NCBI GenBank assembly: GCA_043774925.1
Contig: JAYVSZ010000043.1
Span: forward strand, 1 to 25,883
Direction of reading: 5' to 3'
Source of the DNA: JAYVSZ01 sp043774925
GTDB taxonomy: Bacteria; Pseudomonadota; Gammaproteobacteria; Burkholderiales; Methylophilaceae
DNA length: 25,883 nt
In this document: positions 6,384-12,503 of the stretch, one piece after another
Layout of the letters: every line of letters begins with the position of its first letter
How positions within the stretch are numbered: the first letter of the stretch is position 1
Translations under genes and position numbers: made by a program
The notes under the pieces: generated by a model
Told to the model about the DNA's origin: nothing
Databases searched by the model: none
What the model saw: the letters and a program-made list of their open reading frames with translations, nothing else

Positions 6384-6592
6384 ACGACGGTAATTTTGGT
6401 ATCGAAGCATTCTACAATTTGCCCAGCGTGTATTTTTGCAGTTTTGCGTAGCTCGATTTCGCCGTTCACCAGCACTAAGCCATCTGCCACCATCGCCTTG
6501 CCTTGGCCGCCGCTCTGCGCGATGCCAGTGAGTTTAAGTAAATTGCATAGCTCAATAAACTCACCTTTTACTTCAAAATTTTTTTCTTGCAT
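6380..6592 (-). CDS. S4-domain RNA-binding protein, YbcJ type
   Basis: A 70-aa protein starting at ATG 6592; a TTG two codons upstream is less likely. It consists of a single S4-like RNA-binding domain: EFIELCNLLKLTGIAQSGGQ, then AKAMVADGLVLVNG-type residues (seen here as GKAMVADGLVLVNGEIELRK) and a C-terminal GQIVECF. This matches E. coli YbcJ, a small RNA-binding protein of unknown target. It starts 2 bases after the cobU stop codon, so it is the last gene of the btuB-btuM-bluB-cobU operon. Its stop codon overlaps that of cobC on the other strand. Nothing shows a direct role in cobalamin metabolism. Confidence 0.88.
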   Translation of the reverse strand: MQEKNFEVKGEFIELCNLLKLTGIAQSGGQGKAMVADGLVLVNGEIELRKTAKIHAGQIVECFDTKITVV

Positions 6593-6594
6593 AT

Positions 6595-7137
6595 TCAACC
6601 TTTTAACTTGAGTGGCAAACCAGCAGCAACAAAATACACTTCGTCCGCAAGCCGCGCCACTGCTTGGTTTAAGCGGCCTTGCTCATCTTGAAATTGACGG
6701 TTAATTTCGCCCAAAGGCACAATGCCCATGCCGACTTCGTTACTGACTAAAATGAGATTTGTTCCAACCTTTTCTTGCTGAATTTTTTCTAATCGCGTTA
6801 AAAACTTTGCGCGTTCATTTTCCCAACTTACACCCTCAGGTGGCGCACATTCTGGGCAAATACATTGCGCCAGCCATAAAGTTAGGCAATCTACCACTAG
6901 GCTGCAACCCGCATGGATATTGGCCCCTAGGGCATCGCCTAAATAGTGCGGCGCTTCGAATAATTGCCAACCTTTGGGCCTGCGCGCTTGGTGATGTGCC
7001 ACGCGTTTGGCAAATTCCTCATCGTAAACTTGCGCTGTGGCGATGTAAGTGACTGGCAAGCCTCGCTCGCTCGCCAGTTTTTCTGCATAGGCGCTTTTGC
7101 CAGAGCGTGCGCCACCTAAAATTAATTGAATCGCCAT
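6595..7137 (-). CDS. cobU: Adenosylcobinamide kinase / adenosylcobinamide-phosphate guanylyltransferase
   Basis: CobU phosphorylates adenosylcobinamide and then transfers GMP from GTP, giving the GDP-activated corrinoid used by CobS. The 180-aa length is typical. A P-loop GGARSGKS lies at residues 8-15, followed by TYIATAQVYD and VAHHQARRPKGW, where His48 or His49 matches the guanylylated His of Salmonella CobU. LVVDCLTLWLAQ and LVSNEVGMGIVP are also family signatures. Three bases separate it from the bluB stop, and two bases from the following S4 gene, indicating one operon. Confidence 0.96.
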   Translation of the reverse strand: MAIQLILGGARSGKSAYAEKLASERGLPVTYIATAQVYDEEFAKRVAHHQARRPKGWQLFEAPHYLGDALGANIHAGCSLVVDCLTLWLAQCICPECAPPEGVSWENERAKFLTRLEKIQQEKVGTNLILVSNEVGMGIVPLGEINRQFQDEQGRLNQAVARLADEVYFVAAGLPLKLKG

Positions 7138-7140
7138 GAT

Positions 7141-7800
7141 TTAATTCCAGCCATTTTCCATCAACATTTCAGCCAGCGGTTTTTCTTTCGCCCAGTCGGT
7201 TTCCACCAACATCGGCGCTTTGTAAAAACTGTTCACATGTCCCAAACACAGCACGGCGATTGGTTTTGCGCCTTGCGGAATGTTCAAAAGCTGTGCCAAT
7301 TTCTCTGGGTCAAAAATCGACACCCAGCCCATTCCCAAGCCCTCTGCGCGCGCCGCCAGCCACAGGTTTTGAATCGCACAGCTCACTGAGGCAATATCCA
7401 TCTCGGGCAAGGTGCGACGACCAAAAATATGCTGTTCCCGCTTATCGCATAAAGTTGCCACCAGTACCTCGCCACATTCCAAGACGCCTTCCACTTTTAA
7501 GCGTAAAAACTCTGCCATACGTGCAGTATTTTCAAGCTCACCAATCGCTTGTGCCGTTTTAATGCGCTCTTCATCCACAAGCTTATGAATGGCTTGACGT
7601 AAATTAATATCCGAAATGCGAATAAATCGCCAAGGCTGCATTAAGCCAACACTGGGCGCGTGGTGCGCGGCTTGCAGTATTTTTTGCAAAACTTCTGTTG
7701 CTATTGGCGTGGGCAAAAAGTGGCGCATATCGCGCCGCTCGGCGATGACTTTGTAAATAGCAGTTTGCTCGACTTCAGAATATGCGTGAATATTTTTCAT
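7141..7800 (-). CDS. bluB: 5,6-dimethylbenzimidazole synthase
   Basis: BluB is a nitroreductase-fold flavin enzyme that uses oxygen to cannibalise reduced FMN, making 5,6-dimethylbenzimidazole, the lower ligand of cobalamin. The 219-aa protein has YKVIAERRDMRHF, where Asp24 fits the catalytic Asp of the ERRD motif, and HHAPSVGLMQPWRFIRI, the flavin-binding motif that separates BluB from ordinary nitroreductases. GLGMGWVSIFDPEKLAQLL and CLGHV are near the C-terminus. It supplies CobT, encoded in the convergent operon. No ribosome-binding site precedes the ATG: the T-run of a terminator hairpin reaches the start codon, and no other plausible in-frame start exists. Presence of BluB implies aerobic lower-ligand synthesis. 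Confidence 0.95.
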   Translation of the reverse strand: MKNIHAYSEVEQTAIYKVIAERRDMRHFLPTPIATEVLQKILQAAHHAPSVGLMQPWRFIRISDINLRQAIHKLVDEERIKTAQAIGELENTARMAEFLRLKVEGVLECGEVLVATLCDKREQHIFGRRTLPEMDIASVSCAIQNLWLAARAEGLGMGWVSIFDPEKLAQLLNIPQGAKPIAVLCLGHVNSFYKAPMLVETDWAKEKPLAEMLMENGWN

Positions 7801-7828
7801 AAAAAAGCCGCTTAAATGTAAGCGGCTT
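7801..7828 (-). terminator. Terminator-like hairpin directly before bluB
   Basis: On the minus strand AAGCCGCTTA, a 4-base loop, and TAAGCGGCTT are followed by TTTT and then at once by the bluB ATG (7798-7800). The 10-bp stem and T-run form a textbook intrinsic terminator or attenuator inside the btuB-btuM-bluB-cobU operon. Confidence 0.8.
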
Positions 7829-7846
7829 CTAAACTTTCCATTTGCA

Positions 7847-8419
7847 TTAGATTTTCGAAGGTTGAGCAGGCTTTATGCTTCGCAGCAAAGTGACTGCCAG
7901 CCACACAAACGCAAAATACATCGCCGCAAAACCCATCCAGCTTGGCAAGTAATTCCAGCCGAATTGCATGGTTTCTAGCACGCCATTATTAGGAAAACGG
8001 CCAGAGAATAAATAATAGGTTTGCGTGGAAATCATAAACGCAATAAAGCTGGTGAACATGCTGACCAGCGCGTATGGCATTGGCGCATACGCATCTTTTT
8101 GCTGACCAAGCCACATGCCGCCCAGCCACATGACCGCATAGCTAGGAATCAAGCCCCAATAGCCATTGGTCAGGCAAAAACCTTGTGCAGGGTCAATCGC
8201 CGCTGCGCCAAAATCGATGACAGTGGCTAATACAAAGAACGCCACAAACCACCCTAAGCGGCGCAAGTAAAGGCCGCCAAATAAAAACAACGCAAGGCTC
8301 GCATCAGGCAATGCAAAGCTTGTAAGCACGTGGCTACCGCGTGTGAGCAACATCAAAAATGCGATTGTCGCTGCGATTAGTGATTGCTTGCTGTTAGGTA
8401 TTTTAGAAGTTAAATCCAT
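7847..8419 (-). CDS. btuM: BtuM-type solitary ECF S-component, predicted vitamin B12 transporter
   Basis: This 190-aa protein has about six membrane helices and no ATPase partner nearby. It lies between btuB and bluB in a cobalamin-riboswitch operon. It fits the BtuM family described in Thiobacillus denitrificans, where a single S-component-like protein takes up cobalamin and a conserved Cys (Cys80 there) ligands the cobalt and removes cyanide. Here Cys82, in DPAQGFCLTNGYWGL after helix 3, with Asp69 and Tyr87 around it, sits at the matching place; residue matching is from memory. The start chosen (ATG 8419) has GGAGA at the right distance; an ATG 39 bases upstream does not. It would carry corrinoid over the inner membrane after BtuB; no btuCDF is seen. 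Confidence 0.78.
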   Translation of the reverse strand: MDLTSKIPNSKQSLIAATIAFLMLLTRGSHVLTSFALPDASLALFLFGGLYLRRLGWFVAFFVLATVIDFGAAAIDPAQGFCLTNGYWGLIPSYAVMWLGGMWLGQQKDAYAPMPYALVSMFTSFIAFMISTQTYYLFSGRFPNNGVLETMQFGWNYLPSWMGFAAMYFAFVWLAVTLLRSIKPAQPSKI

Positions 8420-8476
8420 GTTGTTCTCCAAGAGAGGTGTTACTTTAGGTTGAATCATATCATTTTTGTGCGAATG

Positions 8477-10432
8477 CTAGAAATCTACACGCACACCAAC
8501 GCGCCAAGTGCGTGCGAAATCCACAGGGTAAATGGCATCATTGGCCACTTGAATTGAATTTGCATGCTCAAAAAGATTGCTTATCGAGGTAAAAACATTG
8601 AAATTTTTATATTGGTAATTCAAAGCAACGTTGGTGGAATTGTACTGGCCTTGTTTTTGGCTAAAGTTATTTTGAAAGTCATCATAAGCATAAGCGCCAG
8701 AGCGCCAAGTATGATTAATATTTAAATTGGCATGTTCTAAAAAATGATAATTCAAATTAGCCACAACCGTGTGCTTAGGCGCGCCTGGCAAGTTTTTATT
8801 CTGAATGTGATTGCCATCATCATTTTCGCTGTCAACAATGGCGCGTGTGTAATCATAGATAAGTGAAGCGCTTAAAGCATCATTAAATTTGAAGGTATCC
8901 TGAATTTCTATGCCATATTTGTGCGATTTGTCTAAGTTTCTATTAAAGAAAAACGGCTTTAGCAAAAACATTTCGTCATGCAGTTTCGCATAAAACGCGG
9001 TGACTTTTAGGCGATTATTTTCAATGGTGTGATTTAGGCCTATATTCAGCGTGTTGACTTTTTCGGGTTTAATAAAGCCGTTAAAGCTAGTGCTTACAAT
9101 GGGAAATAATGAAAAATCTTGTGTAAAAAATCTGTCAATATCAGGTGCTTGAAAAGCTTGATTGTAATTTGCAAATACCGTGGTTTCGTTGTTAATGCGA
9201 TAATTAGCGCCAATATCCCAAGCGCTTAAATTTTTACTATCACTTAAACTTGTCCCGATAGTTGGTGTAAAACGATACTCTACTTTCTCACTGCGAGCAC
9301 CAGCTGATAATGTTAAGGCATCCATTAGGTGATATTCGCCGCTAACAAAAACTGCTTGATTATTTTTAGTCGTAGTGTCGGAGCTACCTTTGCGATCACC
9401 ATCAAAGTTTTGGTAGCCAACAATCGCACTTAATTTTTCGTTTTCAAAGCTCAAAGCTAAATCGTTGGAACTGTAGTCATAATCCGCAACAGAATTAAAG
9501 TTAATGAAGTTAGATTTTTTATCTTCTTGGTAATGGATGTAAGCTAACTTGACTTCATTCGTTATTTTGTACTCGCCGCCTATTTTCCATTGCTCAGAGC
9601 TCAAGCCTTGGTGTGTATAGTCCGTTGGGTTGCCCGTAAATGAGTTTAAGCCTACATTGCGAGGATTGTCTTTAAATTGGTCAAACGTTAAAGGGCTAAC
9701 ATAGCGAATATCGTTTCGTGAGTTTGTGGCCCCCGCAAAAACACGTAAACCTTCTACAGGTTTAACGGCTAATTTAACGTTTTGTGTATTCGATGTAAAT
9801 TCGTCGCGATGGCCTGATGGATCTTTGTTGCTAAAGCCATCATGGCTATCATGCGCAAGACTTGCGGATAAATCAAAATATTGCTCGGAAATGCCAGCAT
9901 TAAGGTAATGATTTTGTTGCCCGTCATTGCCTAAAGAGGTGCTCACGGTAACGCCAGTTTTATGTTTTGTATAAATTTGAATTGCGCCAGCAGTAGCACC
10001 ATCACCATAAATGACAGAGCCGCTGCCTTTGCTAATTTCAATGCGCTCTATATTGCCCAATGGAATCGCGCTTAATAATTGAGAAGAGCCGTCAATATTG
10101 TTTAATCGTTGGCCATCCAAAGTAATAACCACATTTTGGCTACCGTTTTCATTACCAAAGCCGCGAAGGTTAATGGATGGCGTGGCTTTACTGCCAAAAT
10201 TAGACAAAATATTGAGTGAAGTTTGCTGCGCTAAATAATCCACTAAAGTTGTTGCACCCGATGCTTCAATTTGTTTTGCAGTGTGAATTTCAGAAGCGTA
10301 AGTGGTTTCTGTATCTTTTTGTTCGAAGCGATTCGCTTTTACGGTTACTTCGTCTAACTCTATATTTTCTGCGGCATAAATGGATGTTGCGAAAGATAAG
10401 CCGATAAGGCTTGAGATGATGGTTTTTTTCAT
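8477..10432 (-). CDS. btuB: TonB-dependent outer-membrane cobalamin receptor
   Basis: This 651-aa TonB-dependent receptor imports vitamin B12 or other corrinoids across the outer membrane. The signal peptide is MKKTIISSLIGLSFATSIYA, followed by a TonB-box-like ELDEVTVKANR, the plug domain (about 45-160, with SINLRGFGNENG, VVITLDGQRLNN, IERIEISKGSGSVIYGDGAT) and a 22-strand barrel ending in the usual aromatic terminus, VGVRVDF. The start at 10432 is preceded by AGGGAAAA; an open-frame extension to 10555 runs through the riboswitch leader and is rejected. Substrate assignment rests on the cobalamin riboswitch and the downstream btuM-bluB-cobU genes. Confidence 0.93.
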   Translation of the reverse strand: MKKTIISSLIGLSFATSIYAAENIELDEVTVKANRFEQKDTETTYASEIHTAKQIEASGATTLVDYLAQQTSLNILSNFGSKATPSINLRGFGNENGSQNVVITLDGQRLNNIDGSSQLLSAIPLGNIERIEISKGSGSVIYGDGATAGAIQIYTKHKTGVTVSTSLGNDGQQNHYLNAGISEQYFDLSASLAHDSHDGFSNKDPSGHRDEFTSNTQNVKLAVKPVEGLRVFAGATNSRNDIRYVSPLTFDQFKDNPRNVGLNSFTGNPTDYTHQGLSSEQWKIGGEYKITNEVKLAYIHYQEDKKSNFINFNSVADYDYSSNDLALSFENEKLSAIVGYQNFDGDRKGSSDTTTKNNQAVFVSGEYHLMDALTLSAGARSEKVEYRFTPTIGTSLSDSKNLSAWDIGANYRINNETTVFANYNQAFQAPDIDRFFTQDFSLFPIVSTSFNGFIKPEKVNTLNIGLNHTIENNRLKVTAFYAKLHDEMFLLKPFFFNRNLDKSHKYGIEIQDTFKFNDALSASLIYDYTRAIVDSENDDGNHIQNKNLPGAPKHTVVANLNYHFLEHANLNINHTWRSGAYAYDDFQNNFSQKQGQYNSTNVALNYQYKNFNVFTSISNLFEHANSIQVANDAIYPVDFARTWRVGVRVDF

Positions 10433-10591
10433 ACTATTTTCCCTTTTTACATGCGACCCCGCATGTGTGTTCAAAACTAGGGAATAAAGAAGAGTAAAGC
10501 AGACAAAATATGCGCACGTTGAATGGTTAACGGAGCAGCTTTTGCACACCGTCACCCCGCGGCATTCCTAGCGCGCCTAAAATTAGGCAGT

Positions 10592-10762
10592 CGTTGCGAG
10601 GCCGGTCTCCGGGCTTATGAGGAATGACTTTGCGCCTTCCCAAGCTGTGAAATGACAGGCTCAGTGGCTGATTGCAAAACTACACTCACTTACCGTTGCG
10701 GGGGCAGCATAGGCATTATTAAATCGAGATTTAATGCACCAATTTCCCAGTTTCACCTTAAT
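10592..10762 (-). promoter_or_regulatory. Cobalamin riboswitch controlling btuB
   Basis: Read on minus, the conserved elements come in order: CTGGGAAATTGGTGC (10738-10752), GCCCCCGCAACGGTAAG (about 10690-10707), the B12 box CAGCCACTGAGCCTGTC (about 10655-10672) and AAGCCCGGAGACCGGCC (10599-10615). This is the class I cobalamin aptamer (Rfam Cobalamin). About 160 nt of leader separate it from the btuB ATG, holding a GCCTA/TAGGC hairpin (10576-10589) and ACATGCG/CGCATGT (10449-10466) just before the ribosome-binding site. There is no T-run terminator, so control at translation initiation is more likely. Confidence 0.95.
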
Positions 10763-10816
10763 TAATTTAAAAAATTAACGCTTGAAATTAATTAAGACAC
10801 CTAACAACTAGCGGCC

Positions 10817-10844
10817 ATTATAGCCCTTGCTTAGGTATCTACAA
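10817..10844 (-). promoter_or_regulatory. Promoter of the btuB riboswitch transcript
   Basis: On the minus strand TTGTAG (10839-10844) and a perfect TATAAT (10817-10822) are 16 bp apart. The start would fall near 10810, about 50 nt ahead of the aptamer. Confidence 0.6.
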
Positions 10845-10909
10845 TTAAAATTTAATACAACAAGCAAGGTTAAACGTACCAAATTACTTTGAATAGTTGA
10901 TGTTAGCTA

Positions 10910-10939
10910 TTGACTAATATGAATTTTTTAATTTATAGT
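10910..10939 (+). promoter_or_regulatory. Promoter abutting the zapB start codon
   Basis: TTGACT (10910-10915) and TATAGT (10934-10939) are 18 bp apart. Only six bases separate the -10 box from the ATG at 10946, so transcription should start at or next to the start codon, giving a leaderless mRNA. Confidence 0.6.
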
Positions 10940-10945
10940 GGGCGT

Positions 10946-11152
10946 ATGGAAGCCGATATAAAAAGTTTAGAAGCCAAAGTTACCAAGCTAATAAGTTTGT
11001 GTAGCAGTTTGCGCGAAGAAAATGCGCAATTGCTTGGTGATTTAACGCACGCGCAGCAAACTGCGGATGTTTTAAAAAGTAATATGCAATTGGCAAGCAA
11101 TAAACTCGAAGGCTTGTTAGAGTCTATGCCACAAAACGTAGAAGCGGCATGA
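10946..11152 (+). CDS. zapB: Small coiled-coil protein, ZapB-like (TIGR02449 type)
   Basis: A 68-aa protein that is one continuous coiled coil (IKSLEAKVTKLISLCSSL, then REENAQLLGDL and NMQLASNKLEGLLESM), the type found immediately upstream of zapA in beta- and gammaproteobacteria and treated as a ZapB-like division factor. The start at 10946 is chosen because the coiled coil begins there and a promoter ends six bases before it; an ATG at 10919 would lie inside that promoter. zapA follows after 13 bases. Similarity to E. coli ZapB is in fold rather than clear sequence, so the name is tentative. Confidence 0.75.
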   Translation: MEADIKSLEAKVTKLISLCSSLREENAQLLGDLTHAQQTADVLKSNMQLASNKLEGLLESMPQNVEAA

Positions 11153-11165
11153 GCAAAGGTTTAAT

Positions 11166-11459
11166 ATGAGTACGTCCAAACCCATTGATGTGATGATTAT
11201 GGGGCGTGAATTCAGCGTTTCATGCACAGATGAAGAGCGCCAAGGCTTGCTGGACGCAGTCAATTATCTCGATAAAAAAATGCGTGATATTCGAGATTCT
11301 GGCAAAATTGTCGGCTTAGAGCGAATTGCGATTATGGCGGCGCTCAATCTTTCTCACGAAGTTTTAAATACTAAAACCGGCGATGTTGACATAGGCGATT
11401 ATAAGCGTAGGATTAATGCCATGCAGAACCTGATTGATGAGGCGATTGCCGCAAACTAA
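11166..11459 (+). CDS. zapA: Cell division protein ZapA
   Basis: ZapA binds FtsZ filaments and promotes Z-ring bundling. The 97-aa protein has the family pattern: an N-terminal beta part, DVMIMGREFSVSCTDEERQG, followed by LLDAVNYLDKKMRDIRDSGK and GLERIAIMAALNLSHEVL, then a C-terminal coiled coil for dimerisation. The ribosome-binding site is AAAGG. The zapB-zapA-6S RNA order is a conserved arrangement in these bacteria. Confidence 0.95.
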   Translation: MSTSKPIDVMIMGREFSVSCTDEERQGLLDAVNYLDKKMRDIRDSGKIVGLERIAIMAALNLSHEVLNTKTGDVDIGDYKRRINAMQNLIDEAIAAN

Positions 11460-11550
11460 TCTCTTGTTACTGGTCTGTTGTAACCAGTAGTTTTCCTAAA
11501 GTTGTCATTTTCTTGCGGTAACCTTCTCCTGATTTCTGTAGAATTTTGTT

Positions 11551-11746
11551 TTCTGTGGTGTTGCCTGAGTCTAAATTCCTTGAACTAGTCTTTGTTATAG
11601 GTTTCGGCTCATCAAGCAGCGGTGTGATCGCTCTAAGTTGGGCAGTCTTTTAAGATGCCCTTGGCGGGTGAACCTAAAGCGCTTTAGGCTGTTACCACCT
11701 GAACTTTTTTGGTTCAGGATTAACGACCCAGGCAACACCAGAGAGT
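11551..11746 (+). ncRNA. ssrS: 6S RNA
   Basis: The region between zapA and the EVE-protein gene has the form of 6S RNA, the regulator that mimics an open promoter and sequesters sigma-70 RNA polymerase. The ends pair over a long stem: TCTGTGGTGTTGCCTG (11552-11567) with CAGGCAACACCAGAGA (11729-11744). Inside lie GTTTCGGCTCATCAAGCAGC and a GGGCAGTCTTTTAAGATGCCC-like hairpin and further paired segments. A -10 box TAGAAT (11539-11544) puts the start near 11551. The location after zapA matches ssrS in E. coli. No clear intrinsic terminator follows; a palindromic repeat begins at 11750. Confidence 0.88.
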
Positions 11747-11749
11747 ACA

Positions 11750-11853
11750 AGTTTTGTTTTTAATGCAGAATTGCGGCGTTATCTCGTCTTGCCGTACTCA
11801 AATGTACTGTCTTCGACTCGATGCCTTGCACTTCTGCATTAAATTCCAAAACT
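11750..11853. repeat. Palindromic intergenic element next to 6S RNA
   Basis: A 104-bp imperfect palindrome. Outer arms are AGTTTTG (11750-11756) / CAAAACT (11847-11853) and TAATGCAGAA (11761-11770) / TTCTGCATTA (11832-11841); the centre is GTAC-TCAAAT-GTAC (11794-11807). Inner blocks GCGTTATCTCGTC and GACTCGATGCCTTGC resemble a dispersed repeat I recall from many proteobacterial intergenic regions. It holds no gene. Confidence 0.8.
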
Positions 11854-11882
11854 ACGCTTGTCATATTCCAAAACGCTCGACC

Positions 11883-11908
11883 GTCATTCCCGCGAAGGTG
11901 GGAATCCA
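11883..11908. repeat. dRS3-like inverted repeat (ATTCCC-N8-GGGAAT)
   Basis: GTCATTCCCGCGAAGGTG is completed by GGAATCC, giving ATTCCC-N8-GGGAAT, the same form as the neisserial dRS3 repeat. Related copies with ATTCCG/CGGAAT lie at 16011-16092 and 17801-17858. Confidence 0.75.
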
Positions 11909-11943
11909 TTAGAATTAAACTTCAAAGTTTTTAAAGGTTGCAA

Positions 11944-12402
11944 ATGCGCTACTGGCTAATGAAATCCGAACCTGGCGATGTGTCGATTGATGATTTGGCG
12001 GGCTTTCCCAACCAAACCGTGGATTGGTACGGTGTGCGCAACTACCAAGCGCGCAACTTTATGCGCGACCAAATGAGCATCGGTGATGGCGTGCTATTTT
12101 ATCATTCCAATTGTGCCGAGCCTGCTATTGCTGGCATTGCCGAAGTGAGTGCAAAGGCTTATCCAGATAGACTTCAGTTTGTAAAAGACCACAAATATTA
12201 CGATGAAAAAGCCACGCTAGAAGCCCCGCGTTGGTTTAATGTGGATGTGAAACTCGTGCGAAAAACGCGCCTTTTAAGTTTGAAGGAAATGCGCGAAACG
12301 CCAGAGCTCGTTAATTTACGCATTTTACAACGTGGCAATCGTTTGTCGATTACGCCTGTAGATCCAAGAGACTGGGAATTTATTTTAGGTAAATTAAAGT
12401 AA
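11944..12402 (+). CDS. EVE domain protein
   Basis: A 152-aa single-domain EVE protein, a PUA-like fold that reads modified bases in DNA or RNA. It opens with the family signature MRYWLMKSEPGDVSIDDL, then VDWYGVRNYQARNFMRD, GDGVLFYHSNC, IAGIAEV and the C-terminal DPRDWEFILG. The start is the ATG at 11944 with AAAGG upstream. Stand-alone EVE proteins are widespread in proteobacteria; the target is mostly unknown, and some are linked to modified-DNA restriction. Here its place after zapBA and 6S RNA looks like housekeeping synteny and gives no sign of a defence role. Confidence 0.92.
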   Translation: MRYWLMKSEPGDVSIDDLAGFPNQTVDWYGVRNYQARNFMRDQMSIGDGVLFYHSNCAEPAIAGIAEVSAKAYPDRLQFVKDHKYYDEKATLEAPRWFNVDVKLVRKTRLLSLKEMRETPELVNLRILQRGNRLSITPVDPRDWEFILGKLK

Positions 12403-12466
12403 AAAACAATAAAAGCATATGCTCTGAGAGGCTTATGGATATTCGCTCGCAGGGCAATGCTAAAAT

Positions 12467-12492
12467 AAAAAAGCGCCAATCGGAGCTTTTTT
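12467..12492. terminator. Bidirectional terminator between the EVE gene and the beta-propeller gene
   Basis: AAAAAAGCGCC, a 4-base loop, and GGAGCTTTTTT form an A/T-flanked stem with one mismatch. It can end both the EVE transcript on + and the beta-propeller transcript on -. Confidence 0.65.
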
Positions 12493-12503
12493 ATTACTTA
12501 AAA

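Noticed and set aside
7260..7562. Open frame opposite bluB (and similar long frames opposite cobT, ilvA, ahcY and the propeller gene)
   Set aside because: They are antisense shadows of well-supported genes, without ribosome-binding sites or protein-like composition.
10433..10555. 41-residue N-terminal extension of the btuB frame
   Set aside because: It runs through the riboswitch leader, lacks a ribosome-binding site, and would bury the signal peptide that begins at 10432.
11944..12402. EVE-domain protein as part of a defence system
   Set aside because: It is a single-domain protein in a conserved housekeeping neighbourhood with no nuclease or methyltransferase next to it.
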